From the NCBI RefSeq assembly GCF_009695865.1, contig NZ_VUNB01000001.1, forward strand, positions 124,001-188,000: DNA of 64,000 bases, given 5' to 3'. This stretch comes from Allobaileyella intestinalis (lineage in GTDB: Bacteria; Bacillota; Clostridia; Peptostreptococcales; Anaerovoracaceae). Within the stretch, counting starts at the first letter, position 1, and each line of letters starts with the position of its first letter. Below are positions 17,251 to 25,770 of the stretch, piece after piece. The position numbers and the translations under genes are program-made. A model generated the notes under the pieces. That model did no database searches, was not told the origin of the DNA, and worked only from the letters and a program-made list of their open reading frames with translations.

Positions 17251-19706
17251 AAGGCGAATACAGCGGACTTCTGATTAAAATTTACGGTATCGTCCAGGGC
17301 GTCGGGTTCCGGCCCTTTGTGGCAAAGACGGCCAGAGAAAACGGTATTACAGGATGGGTCTGCAACAGAGGATCTTACGTGGAAATACACGGAACAGGCA
17401 AGTCAGATGAAATGGAAAACTTTCTGAGAGATCTGAGAGAGAAGGCTCCGGACAGATCGGTGATTCTGAAGATAAAAACATGGGATGAAGAGCCGGAAAT
17501 CCAGGATCCGGAAAATCTGAAAGACGACGATAAGGGATTCCATATTGTATCCAGCCGCAAAGACCAGGGACTGGTCTTCGTTTCCCCGGATATAGCCACC
17601 TGCCCGGAATGCACCAGGGAGCTTTTTGACCCCAAGGACAGAAGGTATCTTCATCCATTTATTAACTGCACTTCCTGCGGCCCGCGGCTCACCATTCTGG
17701 ATTCCATGCCCTACGACAGGGAAAGGACCAGCATGGGAGAGTTTCCTATGTGCCCGGAGTGCAGGGAGGAATACACCAGCCCACGGACCAGGAGATATCA
17801 CGCCCAGCCTGTGTGCTGCAACCACTGCGGACCGGAGCTGTACTTCCTGGAGAAGGACGGCAGCCGCCCGGTAACAGGAAACAGGGAGTCTATAATAAAG
17901 GCCAGAGAAATAATCAGAAATGGAGGCATTCTGGCGGTCAAGGGCATAGGTGGTTTTCACCTTTGCTGCGATGCCTCAGATGAAGAAGCCGTTCAGCGCC
18001 TTCGCCAGCTGAAGCACAGGGATGCAAAACCTTTTGCGGTAATGATGAAGAACATGGAAACTGTTGGCCGGGAGTGCAGGTATTCAGAAGCCCAGGAGAA
18101 ACTCCTGACAGGCCCCCAGAAACCTATAATTCTTCTGGAGAAGAAGGCTTATGGAAAAAATTCTGAATTAAGTGGAGAACCATTGGCGGCACCTTCAGTG
18201 GCGCCGGGAAATCCCAATATGGGAGTGATGCTTCCCTATGCGCCGGTTCAGATGCTCCTCTTTGATTATCCTGACGGAAAGCCTATGACTGATGTGCTGG
18301 TAATGACCAGCGGTAATCCATCAGGGGCCCCAATATCCATGGATGACCTGGAAGCGGCGGAATTTCTCAGTGATCTGTCAGACGGAATCCTTTCTAATGG
18401 AAGGAAAATCAGGATCAGGGCAGATGACACAGTAATGTCTTTTTTCCATGACAGACCTTACATGATAAGAAGATCCAGAGGATATGCACCGCTGCCTGTA
18501 ATAATGCCGGTGGAAATTCCTCACGGAATCCTGGCTGTAGGGGGAGAGCTGAAAAATACTTTTTGCCTTGGGAAGGAAGACATGTATTATCTGTCTCCAT
18601 ACATCGGAGATGTGGCTGACGTAAGGACAATAAAAGCTTTAAACCAGGCTGTGGAACGGATGGAAAGGCTTTTGGAAATAGAGCCGGAGGCTGTAGTGTG
18701 CGACCTGCATCCAGCCTACCACTCAGTGGAGGTGGCTGAGAAGATGGCCGAGAGAAAAAGGATTCCCTTGTTCAAAGTCCAGCATCACTACGCCCATGTG
18801 GCTTCATGTATGGCGGAAAATGGATATACGGATCCGGTTATTGGCGTGTCATATGATGGAACTGGCTACGGCCCTGATGGCACAATCTGGGGCGGTGAAA
18901 TACTGGTAGCAGACCTAGAGGGCTATTCCAGAGAAGGTTCAATAGAACCCTTTGTTCATGCCGGCGGAGACATGGCCTCAAAGGAAGGCTGGAGAATAGC
19001 AGCTTCAATGGATTCCGCCATTGCGGAAGAACTGGGCCTGGGTACCCCTCAGGGAAGAAGAGCTATAGAGTTTATGAAGAACAGGGGGGTCAATGCAGTA
19101 AGATCCACAAGCTGCGGCAGACTCTTTGACAGCATAAGTGCTATACTGGGAGTGCGTTCCAATTCCACATATGAAGGGCAGGCATCTATGGAGCTTCAGT
19201 TCAGTGCTGAAAAGATGAAGACCGACGAAGATGCTGCTGAGTTAGCCCGGAAGTGCCGCTGGGATATTTCCCTTTCAGGAGGTCTTCTCAGATTCTGTGA
19301 AGGCAAAGACGGGGAGTACAAACCGGATTTTACAATGAGGACAGACCAGCTGTTCCGCTGGATAGGGAAAAAAATATCCGAAACAGCCGATGATACGGAA
19401 AATCCTCAGGAACTGGAAAAATGGGGCCAGAAACTGGCCTTTGTCTTTCACCGGGTGCTGGCGGATATGACCGTAGAGGGATGCTGCCAGGTTCGCAGCA
19501 AGTACCAGCTGGAAACGGTGGCTCTCAGCGGGGGAGTAATGCAGAATACACTCTTGGTGGAGATGCTTTCTGACTCCCTTGAGGAAAAAGGCTTCAGGGT
19601 CCTTCTTCACTCCCAGGTTCCACCTAATGACGGGGGAATCTCTCTGGGACAGGCGGCCATAGGCATGCACAGAATGATGAGTGAAGGCCGTGAGAACAAA
19701 TACTAA
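17247..19706 (+). CDS. hypF: Carbamoyltransferase HypF (cyanide ligand synthesis)
   Basis: An 819-residue HypF, slightly longer than the usual ~750. The domains are in order: N-terminal acylphosphatase (YGIVQGVGFRPFV), two CxxC zinc fingers (CPECTRELFD..., CTSCGPR, CPECREEY, CNHCGP), a YrdC-like ATP-binding domain (GGILAVKGIGGFHLCCDA) and the C-terminal Kae1/carbamoyltransferase domain (VQHHYAHVAS, SYDGTGYG, LSGGVMQN). HypF carbamoylates the C-terminal cysteine of HypE using carbamoyl phosphate; HypE then dehydrates it to the thiocyanate that supplies CN to iron. It overlaps the nitrogenase-like fusion by ATGA, tying the two systems together. Confidence 0.96.
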   Translation: MKGEYSGLLIKIYGIVQGVGFRPFVAKTARENGITGWVCNRGSYVEIHGTGKSDEMENFLRDLREKAPDRSVILKIKTWDEEPEIQDPENLKDDDKGFHIVSSRKDQGLVFVSPDIATCPECTRELFDPKDRRYLHPFINCTSCGPRLTILDSMPYDRERTSMGEFPMCPECREEYTSPRTRRYHAQPVCCNHCGPELYFLEKDGSRPVTGNRESIIKAREIIRNGGILAVKGIGGFHLCCDASDEEAVQRLRQLKHRDAKPFAVMMKNMETVGRECRYSEAQEKLLTGPQKPIILLEKKAYGKNSELSGEPLAAPSVAPGNPNMGVMLPYAPVQMLLFDYPDGKPMTDVLVMTSGNPSGAPISMDDLEAAEFLSDLSDGILSNGRKIRIRADDTVMSFFHDRPYMIRRSRGYAPLPVIMPVEIPHGILAVGGELKNTFCLGKEDMYYLSPYIGDVADVRTIKALNQAVERMERLLEIEPEAVVCDLHPAYHSVEVAEKMAERKRIPLFKVQHHYAHVASCMAENGYTDPVIGVSYDGTGYGPDGTIWGGEILVADLEGYSREGSIEPFVHAGGDMASKEGWRIAASMDSAIAEELGLGTPQGRRAIEFMKNRGVNAVRSTSCGRLFDSISAILGVRSNSTYEGQASMELQFSAEKMKTDEDAAELARKCRWDISLSGGLLRFCEGKDGEYKPDFTMRTDQLFRWIGKKISETADDTENPQELEKWGQKLAFVFHRVLADMTVEGCCQVRSKYQLETVALSGGVMQNTLLVEMLSDSLEEKGFRVLLHSQVPPNDGGISLGQAAIGMHRMMSEGRENKY

Positions 19707-19732
19707 AATCACAGAAAAAGAGAGGTGCAGAA

Positions 19733-19942
19733 ATGTGTGTAGGATTGCCGGCAAAGGTTGCCGAGATTAAAGACGGCATGGCTGTTGTTGACGCTTCAGG
19801 AGTAAAACGTACAGTTTCAGCGGAACTGGTGGAGAATCTGGTTCCGGGAGATTACGTAATGGTCCATGCAGGTGTTGCAATAGCAAGGATAGGATCAGAT
19901 GATGCAGAAGAAGCAGATCAGGTAATGGCTGGAATAAACTAG
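19733..19942 (+). CDS. hypC: Hydrogenase maturation chaperone HypC
   Basis: A 69-residue HypC/HupF family protein beginning MCVGLPAKV. Cys2 is the residue that binds iron and contacts HypD during assembly of Fe(CN)2CO. The body (MAVVDASGVKRTVSAELVENLVPGDYVMVHAGVAI) is a typical OB-fold HypC. It lies 26 bp after hypF and 33 bp before hypD. In known systems HypC also escorts the iron unit to the hydrogenase large subunit; no such subunit is present here. Confidence 0.95.
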   Translation: MCVGLPAKVAEIKDGMAVVDASGVKRTVSAELVENLVPGDYVMVHAGVAIARIGSDDAEEADQVMAGIN

Positions 19943-19975
19943 CCCCGCGGAATCAGATGCTCACGGAGATATAAA

Positions 19976-21049
19976 ATGACTGACAACGAAAAAAGTTCTG
20001 TAATCAGGGCCCGCTCTATAGTTGAAAATTACAGTGGGCCCGAAATAAGAATAATGGAAGTGTGCGGAACTCATACCCACGAAATATTCAGGCTGGGGAT
20101 AAGATCCATTCTGCCTGATAACATCCAGCTTATTTCAGGACCGGGATGTCCGGTGTGCGTCACTCCTATGTCTTATATAGATGAGGCAGTGTATCTTGCA
20201 TTGGAAAAAAATGCCATAATCTGTACATTTGGGGACCTTGTAAGGGTTCCGGGATCAGAGATGAGCATGTGGCAGGCAAGAGGAAAAGGTGGAACTATTA
20301 AAACTGTCTATTCTCCCGTAGATGCCGTAAAGATTGCCGGGGAAAATCCAGACAGAGAGGTGGTATTTCTGGCAGTAGGCTTCGAGACTACCACTCCAGG
20401 AGCGTGCATAGCACTTGAAAAAGCTGTAAAAGAAGGAATTACAAACTTCTCTCTTCTGACGGCAAACAAAACCATGAGAAACGCCTACATCCAGCTGAAA
20501 ACCAGCGCAGACGCCTATATGTATCCCGGCCATGTAAGCACAATGACCGGAATGGGGGTATACCGGGAACTGGCAAGGGACTACGGCATTTCAGGAGCAG
20601 TAACAGGTTTTACGGCAAGTGAGATAATCACCGCACTGGCTACAATAATCAAGAAGCTGGGAGAGGGAAAGCCTTTTGCAGAAAACTGCTATCCGAGAGT
20701 GGTTACGGAAGAGGGAAGCAGACCTTCCAGAGTAATTGTAAACAGGGTGATGGAGCCTTGTGACGCTGAGTGGAGAGGCCTGGGAGTCATTCACGATTCA
20801 GGTATGAGACTGAAGGAAGAGTACAGCAGTTACGATGCCAGGAAAAAGTTCTCCATTCCTGAAATGAACGGGGTTACCAGTCCGGGATGTCGCTGCGGAG
20901 AGATCCTTCTGGGACAAATTAAACCTTATGACTGTCCTCTTTATGGAAAAGTATGTACTCCGGAGCATCCGGTGGGTGCATGTATGGTTTCAGGAGAGGG
21001 CACATGCTCTGCCTACTACAAATACGGCAAATTAGATTTCATTAAATAA
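19976..21049 (+). CDS. hypD: Hydrogenase maturation protein HypD
   Basis: A 357-residue Fe-S protein that with HypC forms the scaffold on which iron receives its CN and CO ligands. Key cysteine motifs are present: EVCGTHTHEIF, GPGCPVCVTP and SPGCRCGEILLG, the last near the 4Fe-4S site with more cysteines downstream (YDCPLYGKVCTPEHPVGACM). Length and all motifs are normal, so the protein should be functional. It sits between hypC and hypE in the same operon. Confidence 0.97.
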   Translation: MTDNEKSSVIRARSIVENYSGPEIRIMEVCGTHTHEIFRLGIRSILPDNIQLISGPGCPVCVTPMSYIDEAVYLALEKNAIICTFGDLVRVPGSEMSMWQARGKGGTIKTVYSPVDAVKIAGENPDREVVFLAVGFETTTPGACIALEKAVKEGITNFSLLTANKTMRNAYIQLKTSADAYMYPGHVSTMTGMGVYRELARDYGISGAVTGFTASEIITALATIIKKLGEGKPFAENCYPRVVTEEGSRPSRVIVNRVMEPCDAEWRGLGVIHDSGMRLKEEYSSYDARKKFSIPEMNGVTSPGCRCGEILLGQIKPYDCPLYGKVCTPEHPVGACMVSGEGTCSAYYKYGKLDFIK

Positions 21050-21123
21050 ACCGGAGCCGGCGGCTGGTGAAGTGCCGGATATTCGGAAGAACGTACAGAT
21101 AAAACAGAAAGCAGGCGATTCCA

Positions 21124-22128
21124 ATGGAAAAATTCATTACCATGGCCCACGGAGCAGGGGGCAAACAGACCTCAGAGCTGATTCATGATATTTTCAAGAA
21201 ATATTTTGACAGTCCATATCTCACTGCAGACGATGCAGCAGTTCTCCAGCCTCCTGCAGGGAGAATGGCCATGTCAACAGACGGATTTATAGTATCTCCA
21301 AGGGAGTTTCCAGGGGGGAATATTGGAAAGCTCAGCATATGCGGAACGGTCAATGACCTGGCATGTATGGGTGCAAAACCTCTTTATATTTCATGTGCCT
21401 GCGTAATAGAAGAAGGGTTCCCTGTAGAGACTCTGGAACGCTACGTGAAATCCATGGCTGAAACAGCAGCCAAGGCAGGTGTTCACATTGTGTCTGGAGA
21501 CACAAAAGTGGCAGGAAAAGGCCAGGTGGACGGAATCTTCATTACCACCACAGGAGTAGGTGAGATAATGGCCGGAGTATCACCTGAGGGAACAAAGGCA
21601 GCTCCTGGAGATGCAGTTATTGTAACAGGAGATGTGGGCAGGCACGGAGCAACGATTCTGCTGGAAAGAGACGACTATGGGATGGAAGCTGAGATCACCA
21701 GCGACTGTGCTCCTCTGTGGGCGCCTGTTAACAAGGTCCTTGAAAAATGCCCGGATGTCCACGTTATAAGAGACGCTACCAGGGGAGGAGTGGGAACAGT
21801 CCTTTACGAGATAGCTGGTCAGAGCAAGGTGGGAATCAGGCTTAATTCTTCAGAGATTCCAGTAGACCCGCAGGTTGCAGGAGTTTGCGGAATGCTGGGC
21901 CTGGATCCTCTGTATCTTGCCTGTGAAGGCCGGCTGGTAATGTTCGTGCCGGAAAATGAAGCTGCAGAAGTAGTGGAAATTCTTCGGCAGTGTGAAGATA
22001 CCAGGGGGGCAAAAATCATCGGAAAAGTTACAGAAGATCACCCTGAAGTGGTTACTCTCCTTACAGAAATTGGCACTGAAACAGTTCTGCCTCAGCCTAC
22101 TGGAGAACTGCTGCCGAGAATCTGCTGA
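21124..22128 (+). CDS. hypE: Hydrogenase maturation protein HypE
   Basis: A 334-residue PurM/AIR-synthase-like enzyme that converts the HypF-made S-carbamoyl group on its own C-terminal cysteine to a thiocyanate in an ATP-dependent step. The N-terminal MAHGAGGKQTSELI, the ADDAAVLQ and DGF motifs and the C-terminal LPRIC, where the last residue is the acceptor cysteine, are intact. It is the last gene before a strong terminator, so the plus-strand operon is nifH-like, nifDK-like fusion, hypF, hypC, hypD, hypE. hypA and hypB, needed for nickel insertion, are not in the window. Confidence 0.97.
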   Translation: MEKFITMAHGAGGKQTSELIHDIFKKYFDSPYLTADDAAVLQPPAGRMAMSTDGFIVSPREFPGGNIGKLSICGTVNDLACMGAKPLYISCACVIEEGFPVETLERYVKSMAETAAKAGVHIVSGDTKVAGKGQVDGIFITTTGVGEIMAGVSPEGTKAAPGDAVIVTGDVGRHGATILLERDDYGMEAEITSDCAPLWAPVNKVLEKCPDVHVIRDATRGGVGTVLYEIAGQSKVGIRLNSSEIPVDPQVAGVCGMLGLDPLYLACEGRLVMFVPENEAAEVVEILRQCEDTRGAKIIGKVTEDHPEVVTLLTEIGTETVLPQPTGELLPRIC

Positions 22129-22152
22129 TAAGATTGGAGTGTATGAACATCG

Positions 22153-22187
22153 AGGCCTGAATCCAGCTGGAGATTCAGGCCTTTTTT
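22153..22187 (+). terminator. Terminator of the nitrogenase-like/hyp operon
   Basis: An 11-bp perfect stem (AGGCCTGAATC / GATTCAGGCCT) with an 8-base loop and TTTTTT. Confidence 0.92.
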
Positions 22188-22213
22188 AATGCAACGTGCC
22201 TTGAGGGCCTTCG

Positions 22214-22242
22214 TTTACGGTGTGAATGTTTTCATGTATAAT
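22214..22242 (+). promoter_or_regulatory. Promoter of truA giving a probably leaderless mRNA
   Basis: TTTACG (22214-22219), a 17-bp spacer and a perfect TATAAT (22237-22242). The truA ATG is at 22249, only 7 bases after the -10 box, where transcription would begin. No Shine-Dalgarno sequence fits before the ATG. Confidence 0.65.
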
Positions 22243-22248
22243 AGGCCC

Positions 22249-23097
22249 ATGAATAACAAAGAACACAACATATTGTTGAAGATTAGATACGATGGTACTG
22301 ATTACCGGGGCTGGCAGAGACAGCCTGATCATCCTACTGTTCAGGGCAGCATCGAAGAAGTTCTCAGCTACCTGGCAGGAGAACCTGTGGAAATATCAGG
22401 AACCAGCCGTACTGACAGCGGGGTGCATGCCTTGGGGCAATGCGCCTCTTTCAGGTGGAACAAACAGATACCTGTGGACAAGATTCCAATGATCATTAAC
22501 CGCCGCTTTGGCAGCGCAGGACAGGGGCGGCCCAACAGGAACGGAGGAATTGAGATTGTAGATGCAAGAGAAATGCCTGAAGACTTTCACGCAAGATTCT
22601 CCTGTATCGGCAAAACATACCGTTACCTCATAGATTCCAGCGGAAGCCTTTTCAGAAGAAATCAGGCCTTCCTTTACAATGAAAAGCTGGATTTGGACAG
22701 AATGAGAGCTGCGGCTGAACTGATTCAGGGAACCCACGATTTCAAGTGCTTTGAGACAGCAGGAGGCACCCCCAGGGAAACTACTGTCCGCACAGTAAGC
22801 AAATTATCCATTAATGAAGTAAACTGGGGAAATTCAATGCCGGATCCAGAGCAAGTCAGGGATTCGTGTGGCAGGACCATTGCCATTGAAATAACAGGAG
22901 ATGGCTTCTTGTACAACATGGTCAGAATCATAACCGGAACCCTGGTGGAAATCGGCGCCGGAAAACGGCAGCCGGAGGAAATGACGGAAATTATTGAAAG
23001 CAGAAACAGATCAAAGGCAGGCTTCACCGCACCACCCCAGGGTCTCTACCTTAAGGAAATCTATTTTGACCACAAATTCGACCAGTATCTGAAATAA
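22249..23097 (+). CDS. truA: tRNA pseudouridine synthase A
   Basis: A 282-residue TruA, which makes pseudouridine at positions 38-40 of the tRNA anticodon arm. Motifs include LKIRYDGTDYRGWQRQP, EISGTSRTDSGVHALGQ (catalytic Asp in RTDSGVHA) and GDGFLYNMVRIITGTL. The start at 22249 (MNNKEHN) is chosen because upstream starts lie inside the hypE terminator. A TATAAT box 7 bases before it suggests leaderless translation. An insertion of about 15 residues (RFGSAGQGRPNRNG) follows the catalytic motif. Confidence 0.93.
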   Translation: MNNKEHNILLKIRYDGTDYRGWQRQPDHPTVQGSIEEVLSYLAGEPVEISGTSRTDSGVHALGQCASFRWNKQIPVDKIPMIINRRFGSAGQGRPNRNGGIEIVDAREMPEDFHARFSCIGKTYRYLIDSSGSLFRRNQAFLYNEKLDLDRMRAAAELIQGTHDFKCFETAGGTPRETTVRTVSKLSINEVNWGNSMPDPEQVRDSCGRTIAIEITGDGFLYNMVRIITGTLVEIGAGKRQPEEMTEIIESRNRSKAGFTAPPQGLYLKEIYFDHKFDQYLK

Positions 23098-23173
23098 CTG
23101 TTTTTTGCAGCAAACAGGGCGAGAAACAATAATCATCAAGTAATCCACAAGTAATAAATCCAAGGAGGCACTA

Positions 23174-24268
23174 ATGGCAATAGAAGACATAATACCCGTA
23201 AGATTTCAGGACGACAAACTTTTCCTGCTGGACCAGACAGAACTTCCTGCCCACGATGAATTCCACGAGGCAGGTTCCATAGAAGAACTGTGGTACGCAA
23301 TAAAGATGCTGGCCGTAAGAGGTGCACCGGCCATAGGTGTGGCAGCAGGCTACGGAATGTATATCAAGGCCAGGGATTATGTAAAAAAAGAAAATATCTC
23401 AGATGAGGCAGAACCGGCTGTAATTAAGTCTTTTATTACCACTCTGGAAGAGGCGAAGGCCTATCTGGATTCTTCAAGACCGACGGCAGTAAATCTTTCA
23501 TGGGCCACAGCAGAAATGCTGGAGGCTGCAAAAAAAGCCGGTGAGAATACCGGAGTAACCTGCGGACAGATTGTGGATCTTCTGAGAGAGACTGCAGAGA
23601 ATATCAGAAAGACCGATTACGACAGCTGCTTCGCTCTGGCAGAAAACGGCCTGTCTCTTCTCAAACCTGGAATGGGCATCCTGACTCACTGCAACGCAGG
23701 AATACTGGCGACGGCAGGCTATGGCACAGCCCTTGCTCCTCTCCATCTGGGACAGGAGAGGGGTTACGGCTTCAAAGTCTATGCCGATGAGACCAGACCT
23801 CTTCTCCAGGGGGCCCGCCTCACTGCATGGGAACTTATGAAATCCGGTGTAGATGTAACACTCATCTGCGACAACATGTCCTCCCTGGTGATGAAGAAGG
23901 GACTGGTGGATGCTGTGGTAGTAGGCTGCGACAGAATGGCTGCCAACGGAGATGGTGCAAATAAAATAGGAACATCTGCCCTTGCTGTTCTGGCAAAGGA
24001 ATACGGTATTCCTTTCTATATGTTCGTACCTACATCTACCATCGACCTTAATACTCCTTCAGGAGATGAAATCGTAATAGAAGAAAGAGAAGGCAGTGAG
24101 ATCTATAAGAAATGGTACAGCCGTCCTATGGCTCCGGCAGGAGTTAAAACTTTCAACCCTGCCTTCGATGTTACAGACCACAAGTACATCACTGCCGTGG
24201 TAACAGAAAAAGGTGTGATCCGTCCGCCTTATGATGTTTCGCTAAGAGAGATCATGGGAGAAAAGTAA
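23174..24268 (+). CDS. mtnA: S-methyl-5-thioribose-1-phosphate isomerase
   Basis: A 364-residue aldose-ketose isomerase of the eIF-2B alpha/MtnA family that converts 5-methylthioribose 1-phosphate to methylthioribulose 1-phosphate in salvage of methylthioadenosine. Motifs AVRGAPAIGVAAGYG, THCNAGILATAGYGTAL (catalytic Cys), CDRMAANGDGANKIGT (catalytic Asp) and PTSTIDLNTPSGDEI are all present. A good AAGGAGG precedes it. It is immediately followed, with no gap, by scpA. No other mtn genes are nearby, so the downstream route (Ado-Met salvage or a DHAP-type shunt) cannot be told. It lies 1 kb beyond the nitrogenase-like/hyp operon. Confidence 0.94.
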   Translation: MAIEDIIPVRFQDDKLFLLDQTELPAHDEFHEAGSIEELWYAIKMLAVRGAPAIGVAAGYGMYIKARDYVKKENISDEAEPAVIKSFITTLEEAKAYLDSSRPTAVNLSWATAEMLEAAKKAGENTGVTCGQIVDLLRETAENIRKTDYDSCFALAENGLSLLKPGMGILTHCNAGILATAGYGTALAPLHLGQERGYGFKVYADETRPLLQGARLTAWELMKSGVDVTLICDNMSSLVMKKGLVDAVVVGCDRMAANGDGANKIGTSALAVLAKEYGIPFYMFVPTSTIDLNTPSGDEIVIEEREGSEIYKKWYSRPMAPAGVKTFNPAFDVTDHKYITAVVTEKGVIRPPYDVSLREIMGEK

Positions 24269-25102
24269 TTGTATAAAGTAAAGATTCAAAGCTTTGAAGG
24301 ACCTTTCGACCTTCTGGTGTATCTGCTGGAAAACGCCAGAATGGATATTTATGATATCAACATTTCCGAGATAACCAGACAGTATATAGATTATCTCAGG
24401 CAGATGGAGAGCATGGATATTGAAGTGGGAAGCGAATTCATCGTGCTGGCTGCAGTTCTGATCCGCCTGAAGTCCCGGATGCTTCTGCCTAGAGTCAATA
24501 AAGAAGGGGATACTGTAATAGATGAAGACCCCCGGGCAGAACTTGCGGCAAGGATACTGGAGTACCGCAGGACGAAGCGGATTGCCGAGATGCTCCAGAA
24601 AAGAGAAGAGTACATGGAAGCCGTTCTCTCCAAGCCGGGAGAGGATATTTCCCAGTACCTGAACGCACCGGTTGAAATCCTTGATGTAAGCAGCCAGAAG
24701 TTCGTCAGCGCCTTCCTGGATTTTCTGGAGAGGCGGAAAAGAGTGACGGACGTGCGAACCAGGTACCAGAGGGCCAGAAGTCCCAGGGAATCCATAGAAG
24801 AGAGAATAAAGAAAATGAGCCGGCTCCTTGAGGAAAAACTGAAGGACTCCAGCACAGTCAGCTTCTTCGACCTGGTGCCAGATCATCCGGACAGATACGA
24901 CATGATATTGTCCTTTTCCTCTTTGCTGGAAATGATGAAGACCCAGGGCTATGATGCCAGGCAAAGTGAACTGTTTGGAGAAATCCTGGTAGAAAAAGGT
25001 CCTGACTTCGGCAAGAAGCAGAGGGAAAAAGAGGACAGTGAAAACACAGATCAGGAGCAAATAGAACTAACAGATACAGGTGGAAGTAATGATGCAGAAT
25101 AA
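24269..25102 (+). CDS. scpA: Segregation and condensation protein A
   Basis: A 277-residue kleisin subunit of the SMC-ScpA-ScpB condensin that compacts and segregates the chromosome. The N-terminus MYKVKIQSFEGPFDLLVYLLENARMDIYDI is diagnostic. A winged-helix end (SFFDLVPDHPDRYDMILSFSSLLEM) and a charged tail follow. The start is a TTG placed directly after the mtnA stop, with GGGAGAAAAG as ribosome site. It overlaps scpB by 14 bp, the usual coupling. Confidence 0.95.
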   Translation: MYKVKIQSFEGPFDLLVYLLENARMDIYDINISEITRQYIDYLRQMESMDIEVGSEFIVLAAVLIRLKSRMLLPRVNKEGDTVIDEDPRAELAARILEYRRTKRIAEMLQKREEYMEAVLSKPGEDISQYLNAPVEILDVSSQKFVSAFLDFLERRKRVTDVRTRYQRARSPRESIEERIKKMSRLLEEKLKDSSTVSFFDLVPDHPDRYDMILSFSSLLEMMKTQGYDARQSELFGEILVEKGPDFGKKQREKEDSENTDQEQIELTDTGGSNDAE

Positions 25103-25730
25103 GAAAGCTGCAATGTCAGCACTGGAATCAATGCTGTTCATTTCAGGTGAACCCCTGGACGTAAAGAGCGCTGCCGGGGCCCTGGATGCAGACAGGAAAG
25201 ATGTGTTGGAACTGCTGGAGGAACTGAAATCGGAGTACGATGAGAAACAGGGAGGAATAAGGATCCGCCGGATCAACGACTCCTTCCAGCTGGTAACTCC
25301 TGCAGAGAACAATGTGTTTATTGAAAAACTTTGTACGCCGGTGAGGGTGAAGAGGCTTAGCCAGTCAGCTCTCGAGGTTCTGGCAATAATCGCCTACCAG
25401 CAGCCGGTAACAAGAGGAGAAATAGATTCCATAAGGGGAATAAAAAGCGAGAGGGTTATTGACAATCTGCTGAACAAAGACCTGATCAAGGTCACCGGCC
25501 GCTCTGACGCCATCGGCAGGCCTTACACCTACGGCACAACCGACCAGTTCCTTATGAAATTCGGATTTTCCTCCATAAAAGACCTTCCGGACCTGGATAA
25601 TTTTGACGAAGACAGGCAGACAAGATTTACGGCAGATCAGCTTGAAGGTGCTGTCCACGAGACAGACCATCAGACACAGGAAGAATACTCAGAGGAGGAA
25701 ACTTTAAGTAACCAAAATCATAGTCAATAG
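25089..25730 (+). CDS. scpB: Segregation and condensation protein B
   Basis: A 213-residue ScpB, the winged-helix partner of ScpA. Motifs ALESMLFISGEPLDVKS, RLSQSALEVLAIIAYQQPVTRGEIDSIRG and LIKVTGRSDAIGRPYTYGTT are typical. Two ATG codons at 25089 and 25092 follow AGGTGG, and a GTG at 25080 is also open. The final residues (about LSNQNHSQ) are encoded by AT-rich sequence that looks like the left end of the IS607 element, so the natural C-terminus may have been replaced at insertion. Confidence 0.93.
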   Translation: MMQNKKAAMSALESMLFISGEPLDVKSAAGALDADRKDVLELLEELKSEYDEKQGGIRIRRINDSFQLVTPAENNVFIEKLCTPVRVKRLSQSALEVLAIIAYQQPVTRGEIDSIRGIKSERVIDNLLNKDLIKVTGRSDAIGRPYTYGTTDQFLMKFGFSSIKDLPDLDNFDEDRQTRFTADQLEGAVHETDHQTQEEYSEEETLSNQNHSQ

Positions 25731-25770
25731 TGATTAAATGTGTTAAAATATGCTCATGGAGGATATTATT

